Source: Candidatus Bathyarchaeota archaeon
GTDB lineage: Archaea > Thermoproteota > Bathyarchaeia > Bathyarchaeales > Bathycorpusculaceae
Direction: 5' to 3'
DNA length: 64,000 nt
Assembly (NCBI GenBank): GCA_026014485.1
Contig: JAOZIE010000002.1
Span: 171,081 to 235,080 of the forward strand
Part shown: one piece after another, positions 17,704 through 26,153 of the stretch
How positions within the stretch are numbered: position 1 is the stretch's first letter
Layout: the number at the start of each line of letters is the position of its first letter
Position numbers and translations under genes: made by a program
Notes under the pieces: model-generated
Seen by the model: the letters and a program-made list of their open reading frames with translations, nothing else
Database searches by the model: none
Told to the model about the DNA's origin: nothing

Positions 17704-18224
17704 CGCATTCTCTCAACTGCTCTCCTCTACTTTTCGCATACTGCACTCTCGAAAAAAGGACTGTATTTAGCCCTGACCGCAATCATATCAACTTGAGCCG
17801 TACCCACAAGAGGCAACGTTTCACGGATAAACTGATGCCCAAGCTATGTTGCGGTATTCTTGGGTAACATTCTGTATCCTTTACGTTTAACTCAAAGAAG
17901 CATTATTCGAAGGAGAAACTGAATACATCTCCAAAGTTGCAAAAACGGAAAAACTCTGCAGTAATCGAGGTAAGGCTTCGAATACGTCACCGAATTCCAC
18001 GGAGCAAAAACCTTCAGAGCAAGGAAGTAACCAACATGACCCAAAACAAGAATACAGACACGAGAAAAAGCGCTCGAAGAACACGCGAGAACTTACAACA
18101 TCTTTCTACTGAACAGCAGCCTTGGTCACAAACACTTCAGAAGCCCGAGAGGAAGCATAAACATGAAAAATTTCGTAAAACTCAAAGTATCTATAGGATA
18201 AACCCCCTTACTTTTATTTATAAT
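17704..18224. other. Non-coding or degraded stretch
   Basis: No convincing gene. Short protein-like runs occur in different frames (for example FEYVTEFHGAKTFRARK near 17970), so decayed coding sequence is possible. The 135-aa plus-strand ORF here has a charged, low-complexity composition and crosses the putative attachment site. Confidence 0.4.
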
Positions 18225-18240
18225 TGGTGCAGGGGGTGGG
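18225..18240. repeat. Putative distal attachment site (copy of tRNA-Leu 3' end)
   Basis: tggtgcagggggtggg is identical to the 3' end of the tRNA-Leu gene (including CCA complement) at 22765-22780, in the same orientation. The next bases (tttcgaccc against atttgaaccc) are a degenerate continuation. Confidence 0.6.
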
Positions 18241-18406
18241 TTTCGACCCTTTGCTTGCGGTGCCCTTCCCGTCTGCCTCTTCTAAACTGTTTGTTTTCAA
18301 CATTTGAGGCACCTGAAAGAATACATCGTCGCAGCTTGAAATAAGGTTTTCCTATTAACCCATCAGAAGGTTTGACAACCCTACGCAACTGCGTGGCTTT
18401 TCAGGT

Positions 18407-19168
18407 TTACTCGTTTTCGGAGTCTTCGTCTCTGTCATGGACGCTGCGCGTTCTCTTTCCAAGACACTTGTCCACTTCATCGTCTCCGTAGAGCTCACGT
18501 GCAGTTTCCTCATCGTTCGGGCAAGCCTCCAAGAACTCGCGTGCAGTCCAATATCGGTCTAGGATGGCTTGAGGGTCGCCTGCTTCCATCTCGTAGCCAA
18601 CCCATTCCTCCTCACTCTCCGCATTTGCCCTTGAAGGCGCTTTCCTATGGGGTTCTCTGTGTTTCTTTTTGGGGTGAACGTTGTGAATGCCGATAAGAAC
18701 TAGGTAGCCGTGGTTTTGGAGAAATAAACCAAGTTCAACTTCATCCTGCCAAATCTTCTCGGCGGGAACGGCTCCAACATACTTTAGTTTCTTGCCGTTC
18801 TCCTCTTTGTTGAAGGTCTTAACGTAAACGTAAGCTCGTTTGCCCCGTTTGAACACAGATGCGAGTATTTCAGTATCCATTCCAAACAGCACGAAACCTA
18901 TGCTCCAAGATTCTCGCTTGGCATATGGGAGCTTTGCAGGTTTGGGCTTCGCGGGCAAGCAAGAAATGCCTTTTTCGTTCAGAAGCTTGTAGGCGGGGTA
19001 ACCGCTCTTTATCTCTTCCAACTCGTCTTCTCTTAGGCTGCAAACGTATTGCCTACGTTTATCCTTGAATTGGAGCACCTTGTAGTAGTTGACTTCCTTT
19101 CCACTCTTCTTCTGCCGATAGCTGCCTGAAGGAACCACACAGAACGGCGGGTCAGTCGCAAGCTGCAC
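18407..19168 (-). CDS. Hypothetical protein of the integrated element
   Basis: 253 aa, GTG start. The N-terminal segment (PSGSYRQKKSGKEVNYYKVLQF) is basic and beta-rich; a second conserved-looking stretch reads KLPYAKRESWSIGFVLFGMD; the C-terminus is acidic and charged. No family is recognised. Its position next to the iteron-like repeats, transcribed away from them, is where a replication initiator or copy-control protein would be expected, but no nuclease or helicase motif is seen. Confidence 0.65.
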   Translation of the reverse strand: MQLATDPPFCVVPSGSYRQKKSGKEVNYYKVLQFKDKRRQYVCSLREDELEEIKSGYPAYKLLNEKGISCLPAKPKPAKLPYAKRESWSIGFVLFGMDTEILASVFKRGKRAYVYVKTFNKEENGKKLKYVGAVPAEKIWQDEVELGLFLQNHGYLVLIGIHNVHPKKKHREPHRKAPSRANAESEEEWVGYEMEAGDPQAILDRYWTAREFLEACPNDEETARELYGDDEVDKCLGKRTRSVHDRDEDSENE

Positions 19169-19196
19169 CTAACTGCACTCGCCCTGACGGATAATT

Positions 19197-19464
19197 GCGG
19201 TCACAAGTAAGTGTACTTTCGCGCCCCCATTATATCATTATAACTCATAGTTTGATTTACCTAAAAACCTCTTTTTGACCGCGTTTGACCGCAACTCCCC
19301 GAGTAGTTTGACCGCGAGAAAACAGTTTTGACCGCAGACCGCACGCTCCTATTCCTCAATTCTCACAATGCAATGTTGCAAGTCTGTAAGTCCACTTACG
19401 CGCCCGCCCACTCTAATTATAATTTAGTATTTTTTTGATTCTGCTATTTTTTGTAAGTGTACTT
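19197..19464. repeat. Iteron-like repeat region, candidate origin
   Basis: Four direct copies of TTTGACCGC (19274, 19284, 19307, 19327), a partial GACCGC at ~19337, and an inverted TGACCGC at 19197-19203. A second motif, AAGTGTACTT, a 10-bp perfect palindrome, occurs at 19209-19218 and 19455-19464, with a related TAAGTCCACTTA at 19387. Between them is an AT-rich tract (attataatttagtattttttt). This fills the otherwise gene-free 19169-19524 interval. Such layout is typical of plasmid origins or operators. Confidence 0.6.
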
Positions 19465-19524
19465 AGCGACAAGCAATCTTCGATTTCAGCTGTCTGTTGG
19501 CGCACAAGTCTTGTCTTAAAGCAG

Positions 19525-20127
19525 TTATTGCTTGTTTCGTTTCAAGCCATATCTGTTGACGTAATATATGCTTACAATTGCTGTTGGAACAAAAGAAATT
19601 ATCCCCAATGACGAAAAAATCCCAATTATGAGGATTGGCGGTAATGTTAGAATGGGTGGATAAATAGCTGGAAAGAATATGACCAGAACCATGTAGATGT
19701 AAGAACTTCCTGACCATACCAAAAAGAATACGGACAGGAACCTTGAAAATGCGTTTTGCTTAATTGTTGCCCAATATCTAAACACGAAAAATGATGCTAT
19801 TGGAAGAATGAATAGCGCAAAAAAGCAAAGTTTCAAAATGGTGGTTTGGAATACCGCGTTGACAATAAAGAGAAGGGCTGTGGTCAAAAAAGCAGCTCCT
19901 TTCAGAGACGCATCATCTTCACGTTTTATTTCATCATCATCTGCCTTGCTAATTTTCATTTGACGTAGTTTTCTAAATATTAGCGCTGACCCGACAACAG
20001 CTTCCATTACCATTATGGCTGTTCCAAACATAGCTAAGAAGTATAGCCCTCTAAACTGAAGCCCGAACGCGACTACAAAAAAAGAAACCAAGCAAAGAAA
20101 TCCAGTGGTGAAAGTTATGAAGCGCAT
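19525..20127 (-). CDS. Multi-span membrane protein of unknown function
   Basis: 200 aa with about six hydrophobic helices: two before a short charged cytoplasmic-like loop (RQMKISKADDDEIKREDD) and four after it. No transporter or enzyme motif is visible. Base composition is AT-rich relative to the surrounding chromosome. It lies 9 bp downstream of the small membrane gene at 20137, so the two probably form an operon within the putative element. Confidence 0.65.
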   Translation of the reverse strand: MRFITFTTGFLCLVSFFVVAFGLQFRGLYFLAMFGTAIMVMEAVVGSALIFRKLRQMKISKADDDEIKREDDASLKGAAFLTTALLFIVNAVFQTTILKLCFFALFILPIASFFVFRYWATIKQNAFSRFLSVFFLVWSGSSYIYMVLVIFFPAIYPPILTLPPILIIGIFSSLGIISFVPTAIVSIYYVNRYGLKRNKQ

Positions 20128-20136
20128 TTGTTTCGC

Positions 20137-20370
20137 CTATCCCAAAGCTCCAAACACAATGAGCAACATGCCAACCACTAACAGAATTCCAGCAACAAGA
20201 TAACCCATCAGAGTGTTGCCGATAATCGGCAATAAGCTGCTACCAGTTTTTGAAGCGTTTATTGAACTGTTCACTTCGGAGAATCCAGTCATTAACCCAA
20301 CAACAATCCCTGCAATTATGAATGCAAGCCCAACTATCACAAGAATTATGCTTCTGCCCTTGTCATCCAT
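20137..20370 (-). CDS. Small two-span membrane protein
   Basis: 77 aa from the ATG at 20370 (MDDKGRSIILVIVG). Two hydrophobic helices (residues ~7-25 and ~55-76) are separated by a polar loop. Unknown family. Upstream gene of the pair with the 200-aa membrane protein. The track start two codons earlier is also possible. Confidence 0.6.
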   Translation of the reverse strand: MDDKGRSIILVIVGLAFIIAGIVVGLMTGFSEVNSSINASKTGSSLLPIIGNTLMGYLVAGILLVVGMLLIVFGALG

Positions 20371-20577
20371 TTGCAAGTTGGGTTACCTTTTTCACAATTG
20401 GTTAAAGTTATTTGCTCTTTTCAGTCTTTTAGTTTTTGCGTTTGCAGCTTTGAGTCAAGTTTGTTGCTGCTTTTCCGCGTCTTTACCACGACAACAGCCA
20501 ACGGGTCACAAGTAAACGTAAAACAAGGGAAAAAAGCGCATAAGCAAAACTTAAATTAATACACCTCAAATAAGTGC

Positions 20578-21447
20578 TTGGTAGCTATCTTGCAAAAACT
20601 AAAAGGAGTTGCAGTTATCGCTTTATTAGCACTTACCTTTATAGTTCCCTCTTTAAGCATTAATAATGTTAAAGGGCAAACTGGACAAACAACTTCTCAG
20701 GGGAGTTTGGTTGTACAAGGGCTATATCCAAATCCACCTACACCTGATTGGCAAACTCCTCAGCGATATAATATAACTTACCAAATTATGAAGAATGGAA
20801 CTGTTAACTTGACCAGCCAAGGTACTCTAACTCCAACTGGTGAGGTTGTTATAGATGTCCAAATAACAACAGTGGTTACACAATATTTCTCAGGTCACAG
20901 TTATACTTATGATGCAAATGGAAGCTACCTTACTGCTCCTTCTGGACGTAATTGGACTGAAAGTTACTATTACACTTCAATACCAACAAATGATGGCCAA
21001 TGGCAGACAGTAGATACAGAAATATGTAGCTACCAGCCGCCAATATTGCAATATCCTAACGCATTGCTGACACAGGTTGCAATTCAGTTTACCATAAACG
21101 TTTATGAAGAATTGGTTCAATTGCCTACTCCACCACCAGGTACTGCTTATGACATATATTTTGGGACTAAGTTAGGCTCTTCCCAGACTTTAATTACAAT
21201 TTATAGCGCTCCAACTCCGACCCCGACACCTACACCTTCGCCAACACAATCTCCAACGCCCGCCCCGACACCAACCATAACTCCTTCACCAACACCGACC
21301 CCAAGCCCAACTCCAGTCACTCAGGGAACGAACGAACCACAAGTGACTCCGACAGTTCCAGAGTTTCCTTGGACAGTCCCTCTTCTAATAATCATGGCTG
21401 CAGTTTCATTCTTGGTTCTAAGAAAAAGACTTGTTAGTAGCGCATGA
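20578..21447 (+). CDS. Secreted, C-terminally anchored protein (PEFP type)
   Basis: 289 aa, TTG start. A signal peptide (VAVIALLALTFIVPSLSI) is followed by a beta-rich ~190-residue extracellular domain with many N-x-S/T sites, a stalk of repeated PTPTPSPT, then VPEFPWTVPLLIIMAAVSFL and a short basic tail. The ending is shared with the Kelch protein and the 667-aa protein in this window. No function is recognised for the head domain. Lies within the putative integrated element. Confidence 0.8.
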   Translation: MVAILQKLKGVAVIALLALTFIVPSLSINNVKGQTGQTTSQGSLVVQGLYPNPPTPDWQTPQRYNITYQIMKNGTVNLTSQGTLTPTGEVVIDVQITTVVTQYFSGHSYTYDANGSYLTAPSGRNWTESYYYTSIPTNDGQWQTVDTEICSYQPPILQYPNALLTQVAIQFTINVYEELVQLPTPPPGTAYDIYFGTKLGSSQTLITIYSAPTPTPTPTPSPTQSPTPAPTPTITPSPTPTPSPTPVTQGTNEPQVTPTVPEFPWTVPLLIIMAAVSFLVLRKRLVSSA

Positions 21448-21529
21448 TGGAAAGGTTTTACATACATTGCCTTAGGCATCGACTAAGACGGAATTAGTAT
21501 CTTGTTTACGAAGAAGATGGGAATTGTGT

Positions 21530-22699
21530 TCAGAGTGAACCGCCCAATAGCGAATGAATTGTTTGTTCTAGTCTTTCGATTCGTTCTTGGATTTCCAAAT
21601 CTCTGTCCATGGTCTTCTGGTGAATTTCCTCTGCTAAGAGCCTATCGAGAACGAAGCCGCAAAAGCTGCATCGAACACTGTCTGGCTGATTCTTTTTGCC
21701 GCATCGCGGGCAATCCTCAAGTTTGAAAACTCTCTTAGCTTCATCCTTCTTTGTCAACCCATGAAGTTCTAGCACAGCCTCTTCGAGATCTCTAGCCGAG
21801 AAGTGCACATACCGCCTTGTCATTTTTGAGCCTTGAACCCAGCCAGCGTACAGTTCAAGTTTACTCTCGGTGAACACTTTAGCCATTGCTGTCAAGCAAG
21901 AGTGCCTAAATAGGTACGGCCAGATATCCCGTTTCACATTCGCTCTTTTAGCAAGTGTTTTCAACAGTTTGCGCATGTAGTAATAGCTGACGCAGTCACC
22001 TTTCGAGTTGTTTCCAAGCGAAGCCCATAACGGCGCATCAGCGTCATTGCTTCTTGGGTGTTTTGCTAGCCAATCAAGCAGAGGTTTAGTAGAAACTACG
22101 AGTGGTATGCGTTTTATACCCGTTTTCCCGTTCACCGTAATTATGCAGTAGTCTTGGTTGAACTGCACGCTCCCAACATTCATTGTTAAGAGTTCGCCAG
22201 GTCTGAGGGCAGCTTCAAAAATGACCGTTACTAAAGCCTTGTCACGTTCGTTCTGCGCGGCGCAAATCATGGCGTTTAGTTCTTCGGGTGTTATGAGGGC
22301 TTCGGGTTTGACTCTTGAGTCTTTGTCGCCTTTGCCTATCACTATCCATGCGGCTTCGGGCGGAGTGGGGGCGTTTTTGTCGCAGCGTCCAACTTTGGCG
22401 TACTGAACCAGCTTTTTGACGACTCGGCGCAAGTCCGCTTTCGTGGAGGACTTGTAGGGCTGCGTGTTTATCCAAGCAATCACCTTTTCTATGTCGCTTC
22501 TTGTGGCGGTTTTTGGGTTGTGGGGGCAGCGTTTAGTGAGGGCGCAAACGTGATTTGCGTATTTGGCTACTCGTCCAGTGGACTGCCCTATAGCTTCTAA
22601 GTGGGCGATAAAACTCAGCAGTAGCTCTGCGTTTTCTAGCTGGGCGAGTCGGCGTTTGGCGCTTGCTAGCCGTTTGGCGTAGTCGTGTATGTCCTTCAC
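21530..22699 (-). CDS. Tyrosine recombinase/integrase with C-terminal zinc ribbon
   Basis: 389 aa if started at the GTG at 22699. The ORF-track start lies inside the tRNA-Leu gene and its first residues are translated tRNA, so it is rejected; a TATA-like aatttaaaa ~20-25 bases before 22699 suggests a leaderless start. Catalytic residues are visible: Arg in ALRPGELLTMN, the RH pair in YLFRHSCLTAMA, Gly/Trp in YAGWVQGSKM and the nucleophile in TRRYVHFS. A zinc ribbon (CPRCGKK...CSFCGF) and a coiled-coil tail follow. It should insert or excise the adjoining element at tRNA-Leu. Confidence 0.9.
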   Translation of the reverse strand: MKDIHDYAKRLASAKRRLAQLENAELLLSFIAHLEAIGQSTGRVAKYANHVCALTKRCPHNPKTATRSDIEKVIAWINTQPYKSSTKADLRRVVKKLVQYAKVGRCDKNAPTPPEAAWIVIGKGDKDSRVKPEALITPEELNAMICAAQNERDKALVTVIFEAALRPGELLTMNVGSVQFNQDYCIITVNGKTGIKRIPLVVSTKPLLDWLAKHPRSNDADAPLWASLGNNSKGDCVSYYYMRKLLKTLAKRANVKRDIWPYLFRHSCLTAMAKVFTESKLELYAGWVQGSKMTRRYVHFSARDLEEAVLELHGLTKKDEAKRVFKLEDCPRCGKKNQPDSVRCSFCGFVLDRLLAEEIHQKTMDRDLEIQERIERLEQTIHSLLGGSL

Positions 22700-22764
22700 G
22701 CTGTATTGGTTTCGTGGGAATTTAAAAGGCAGAACGCTGGGAAGGGCACCAGAAGTTGAGGTAG

Positions 22765-22780
22765 TGGTGCAGGGGGTGGG
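22765..22780. repeat. Putative tRNA-proximal attachment site
   Basis: The 16-base identity with 18225-18240 begins exactly at the encoded CCA of tRNA-Leu, so recombination here keeps the tRNA intact. Confidence 0.6.
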
Positions 22781-22852
22781 ATTTGAACCCACGAACCTCT
22801 ACAGGATAGGCTCCTGAAGCCTACGCCTTTGACCATGCTCGGCGACCCCTGC
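22765..22852 (-). tRNA. tRNA-Leu (anticodon CAG)
   Basis: The minus strand folds with acceptor GCAGGGG/CCCCTGC, discriminator A and encoded CCA. The anticodon stem TAGGC/GCCTA holds loop TTCAGGA (anticodon CAG); a long variable arm (TCCTGTAGAGGTTC) marks a class II tRNA; T arm GTGGGTTCAAATCCCAC. A TATA-like gtatttattt lies ~40 bases upstream. The 3' 16 bases are repeated at 18225. Confidence 0.95.
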
Positions 22853-22987
22853 GCAAATGCGGTTGCTTTCATCTAAAACAGCGCTTACAAATAAATACAT
22901 TGCCGCCCGACCCGTAACCTGCAGATTGGTGCCGCTTTTGGATAAATAGCCTTTGAAGCGCGGCGTGTTTTGCTTGTTGGAGGGGGG

Positions 22988-23485
22988 TTAGGAGCTGAAG
23001 TTGGGGTTTAGTTCCAGTGTTGTGCAGAGTTTTCTTAGGTCGGCGCCCTTAACCAGCTCGGATTCCAGATAGTCCAGTATGCGTTCTTCGCTTAGGTTTA
23101 GGCTTTTTGCTTCGTTGACGGTTACGCCGTAGGCTTCGATTTCCAGTGGGCGGTCCACGTAGCTGACCTTTGGGTTTGACGATTTGCCCTCGAAAACCTG
23201 CTTGACGTGGACAAGCTCATGGATTATGTCTAGGTAGATGTCTGTGGGGTTTCCTGTTTGGAAGTAATCGGGGTTAATCAGGAGGCGACCATCATCGGTG
23301 ACTCTCATGTATATGGTGTCATGCGTGAATTCAACTTTAAGTTCCTTTAAGACTTGTGCTGTTTTCTCCCCGAAAAGTCGTCTAACCGCATCTACTGTTT
23401 CAAATCCTCTAAAGTTGTCTGTGAAGCAACATTGGCTTTCAGATATTTCCCGCAGTATTTGCGCGCTGGTTTGAATTTTTTCCAT
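22988..23485 (-). CDS. Putative HExxH zinc metallopeptidase-like protein
   Basis: 165 aa from the ATG at 23485 with GGTG upstream. The central helix DIIHELVHVKQVFEG carries the HExxH zinc-protease signature, followed by an acidic residue in RPLEIEAYGVTVNEA that could be the third ligand, as in small archaeal peptidases. No signal peptide, so cytosolic. Substrate and family remain unassigned; it could be a degenerate non-catalytic relative. Immediately beyond it, 23495-23824 contains no identifiable feature. Confidence 0.65.
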   Translation of the reverse strand: MEKIQTSAQILREISESQCCFTDNFRGFETVDAVRRLFGEKTAQVLKELKVEFTHDTIYMRVTDDGRLLINPDYFQTGNPTDIYLDIIHELVHVKQVFEGKSSNPKVSYVDRPLEIEAYGVTVNEAKSLNLSEERILDYLESELVKGADLRKLCTTLELNPNFSS

Positions 23486-23824
23486 GAGTGTCACCTTCTT
23501 AGTTTGGATAACTGTTCCTAAGAAAATTGCTGTTTTACGATACTTATATTTTACTGGCGATTCTAATGGATACGAATGATAGATTAGGCATATCCTTCAC
23601 CGCCTCCATAGAAGCTTAACCTCAGACCTGAACGTTTCTCAAACTTTCTTTTTGGGCACTCTAACAGTTTTAGGCTGCTCCAAATTAAAAGAAAAAACGT
23701 GTGATGAACGGGGAAAGTATGCGGCGATGCGGTCTTTGGTTGAACGCAGCGTGCTCCTCAAAGCGCTCAAACTTTGCCGCTGTATAGTGGCTGTTTGTGA
23801 TTAGCGGCGCCGTAAGCGGAGTTG

Positions 23825-25063
23825 CTAGTATTTTTCGAGTAGGTATGGCTTAAGTTTGTTGAAGACTATTGCCTCTTCAGTTATTTTCTCTTCTGCCTCT
23901 TCTCGGCTCTGCTCCAACGTTTCCTTAATGAAAACGGCTACTCTGCCAAACCAAAGCACCCGCAGTGCGTCTATCAGCTTGTCTTCGCCATATGTGGGGT
24001 GTTTGTGGAATTCGGCGATGAAGGAATAAACGGTTTTCGCCCAGATTTCAGATGAGAAATCAACGTTCACGCTTTCAAGTTTCTTTAGCTGCTCAAACTT
24101 GTTTTGAATCTTTTCTTCTAAGCAGGATTTGTAGATGGGCAGATACTGGTCATAGCTGTTTCTGAATGCTTCCACGGTTGCAGGTAGGCAAACTTCAATG
24201 GCCTCTGGGGTATCTTCGTAGACGGCTTCTCCAAACATCTCTGTTTGCGTGACGCAGTGAACATCTTTCCATGCTGGTTCGTATTCTTCTATGCAGGTGA
24301 ACATGCTGCTCATTACCTGACGGAACATGGAGGCTAGTTGGCTGGATGGGTCTTTTGCATCGTGGTTTTTTACTCCTAGACGCGCCTGCTTCACCTTGTA
24401 GCCTTTTGCTAGGGCAGTGTGGGTTTCAAAGATGTCTATACCAAAGCGGCTAACGTCGGTGTTGTCCCAAAGCGGAGACTCCAGCAGATCATCTACCAAC
24501 TCGATTGAAAGCCCAAAGTCGCCGCCTATGGGTTGCCTGATGTCTTTGCCGTAAAGGCTTGCTGTAACGGGGTAGCACAGGAAGTTGGTTATGGTTCCGT
24601 CGTATTTTCGGCGGTTATAGTAGGGCGTCACTAAGCCTGTTCCTCTAAGCGTCGGGGTGATTAGGAGCCGCATCCACTCAGGCGTTATGCTCCGCAAATC
24701 CGAATCCACCAGTGCCACGCTGCGCACGTTCAGGGTGCTGGCGGCTTCAAAAATGGCTCTCACCGCGGTTCCTTTGCCTGATACCCCCATGTAGATTGCG
24801 GGTATCAATTTAACTTCAGAGGGCAAGTGAATTCGCTTTACCGAAGTTAAGGTTTCGTCTTTTGAGTCGCCGTCAGAGACGAAAATCACCGATTTCATGT
24901 TTGGGAAATACGTGTCCAGCCCCTTAACCACCTGAGTTAGGACGTAGCTTGCCGTCAACACGTTATTGTATGAAGGAATCCCGACGAGTATGTCGGCTTT
25001 CTCTATGTCGTGCAGGAAAATCTGTGCGTCCAGTGATAATGCCGAATCTAAATTCTTATTCAT
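23825..25063 (-). CDS. GT-A glycosyltransferase, mannosylglycerate/glucosylglycerate synthase-like
   Basis: 412 aa. A Rossmann-like nucleotide-sugar domain begins DILVGIPSYNNVLTASYV; the DxD-type motif is in VALVDSDLRSITPEW; IGGDFGLSIELV and RFGIDIFETHTALAKG mark the acceptor site and match the pattern of GT78/GT2-like glycerate glycosyltransferases. The helical C-terminus is also typical. The likely role is synthesis of a compatible solute or related small glycoside; donor and acceptor are inferred, not shown. Single gene. Confidence 0.7.
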   Translation of the reverse strand: MNKNLDSALSLDAQIFLHDIEKADILVGIPSYNNVLTASYVLTQVVKGLDTYFPNMKSVIFVSDGDSKDETLTSVKRIHLPSEVKLIPAIYMGVSGKGTAVRAIFEAASTLNVRSVALVDSDLRSITPEWMRLLITPTLRGTGLVTPYYNRRKYDGTITNFLCYPVTASLYGKDIRQPIGGDFGLSIELVDDLLESPLWDNTDVSRFGIDIFETHTALAKGYKVKQARLGVKNHDAKDPSSQLASMFRQVMSSMFTCIEEYEPAWKDVHCVTQTEMFGEAVYEDTPEAIEVCLPATVEAFRNSYDQYLPIYKSCLEEKIQNKFEQLKKLESVNVDFSSEIWAKTVYSFIAEFHKHPTYGEDKLIDALRVLWFGRVAVFIKETLEQSREEAEEKITEEAIVFNKLKPYLLEKY

Positions 25064-25240
25064 CCTAAACCAACTATGTTGCTGGAAATTACTTTCTTCA
25101 CTCTAAAATATTATTCGTTTATCAAAGCAGAAAAACCGCCTTAGCTTCTAAGTTAAATGCTGTTATGGGTAAACGGGAGCGCCTTTCAGGTAAAGGTTTA
25201 AGAGGTACAGTTATCCTTAATCAGCCAAAGGTCGAATATA

Positions 25241-25402
25241 ATGCCAACTCACGGTTCACTATCAAAAGCTGGAAAAGTCCGAGCGCAAACACCCAAAATT
25301 GAGGGTCACGAGAAAACCAAGCTTAGCCCTAAAAACAGGGTTCGCCGAAACTACGAGAAACGCGTGGTTTTGCAGCGTAAGCCTGGTCAAAACTGGATGT
25401 AA
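25241..25402 (+). CDS. rps30e: Ribosomal protein eS30 (below ORF-track cutoff)
   Basis: 53 aa: starts [18 protein letters not shown], continues [13 protein letters not shown] and ends RKPGQNWM. This is the archaeal/eukaryotic S30e family without the ubiquitin-like leader seen in eukaryotes. A small basic component of the 30S subunit. A TATA-like ggtttaaga lies about 45 bases upstream and AAAGGTCG just before the start. Confidence 0.95.
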   Translation: MPTHGSLSKAGKVRAQTPKIEGHEKTKLSPKNRVRRNYEKRVVLQRKPGQNWM

Positions 25403-25519
25403 ACAGGTTATCAGGTTTCTTCTTGGATTTAATTTTCATTTTTATAGGTAACGTTTTATTCGACATTTCTCCCAAGTACTTCTTTATAGGACAAAACGCG
25501 AGGGGTGCAACATTAAGCT

Positions 25520-26068
25520 ATGACATATCCAAATGAATGGGTTAAGGTATTCACGGCAATAAATGGCGCAACCGTGAACTTTCGCCACCAGCAAGCGGAG
25601 GACACGGAGATGCTTTGGCAGATGTTCTCGACGCTTTCAGAGGCAAGTTTGTCAAATTTGGTTCCGCCTTTTACTCGGCAAAGAATTGAAGGGTGGACAA
25701 GCAACATAGACCCTGATGTTGTTTTGGCATTTGTCGCCGTCATCAAAAAAGAACACATCCCGCGCATTGTCGGGGTAACCTCGCTCAAGTTCTACCTGCA
25801 GGAAGCCTTCAAACATAAAGCCGACTTAGGTATTACTGTACACGATGACTACCAAAATCTGGGTGTAGGCACCGCGCTGCTAAACCACATTCTAGCAGTT
25901 GCCCGCAAAAAGAAGATAATCAAAATCTGCCTCAACGTAAACACAGAAAACGACCGTGCCCTTCATATGTACAGAAAGGCGGGTTTCAAAATAGAAGGTA
26001 CCCTACGTCGAGAAATGTACTACAAGGGCAATTACCTCGACGAGCATCGCATGGCGCTTTTCCTGTAA
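25520..26068 (+). CDS. GNAT-family N-acetyltransferase
   Basis: 182 aa. The acetyl-CoA loop is LGVGTALLNHILAVA, preceded by the beta-4 strand ADLGITVHDDYQ and followed by NDRALHMYRKAGFKIEGTLRRE, the RimI/RimJ-like arrangement. Probably acetylates a protein N-terminus or a small amine. It lies 86 bp upstream of elp3 on the same strand and may share transcription. Confidence 0.88.
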   Translation: MTYPNEWVKVFTAINGATVNFRHQQAEDTEMLWQMFSTLSEASLSNLVPPFTRQRIEGWTSNIDPDVVLAFVAVIKKEHIPRIVGVTSLKFYLQEAFKHKADLGITVHDDYQNLGVGTALLNHILAVARKKKIIKICLNVNTENDRALHMYRKAGFKIEGTLRREMYYKGNYLDEHRMALFL

Positions 26069-26153
26069 CCCCAACTGCTTGCCTTATTGTGCTTTTTGTT
26101 GTTTTTGCAGCGTAGTTTATCTGTTTCTATGTGCGTTTCTTAAGCGGTAAGCT

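Larger units (their letters stand above)
18225..22780. mobile_element. Putative ~4.6-kb integrated element at tRNA-Leu(CAG)
   Basis: Bounded by 16-bp direct repeats, one of them the 3' end of an intact tRNA-Leu. The tyrosine integrase gene lies immediately inside the tRNA-proximal end and reads inward, the usual arrangement for archaeal elements that keep an intact integrase. Cargo: a 253-aa unknown protein, an iteron-like repeat region, two small membrane proteins and an anchored secreted protein. Genes at 19.5-21.4 kb are visibly more AT-rich than flanking DNA. No capsid, helicase or polymerase is recognised, so it could be a plasmid relic. Confidence 0.6.

Noticed and set aside
17937-18344. 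135-aa plus-strand ORF
   Set aside because: Charged, low-complexity composition, no ribosome-binding site, and it runs across the tRNA-end repeat at 18225.
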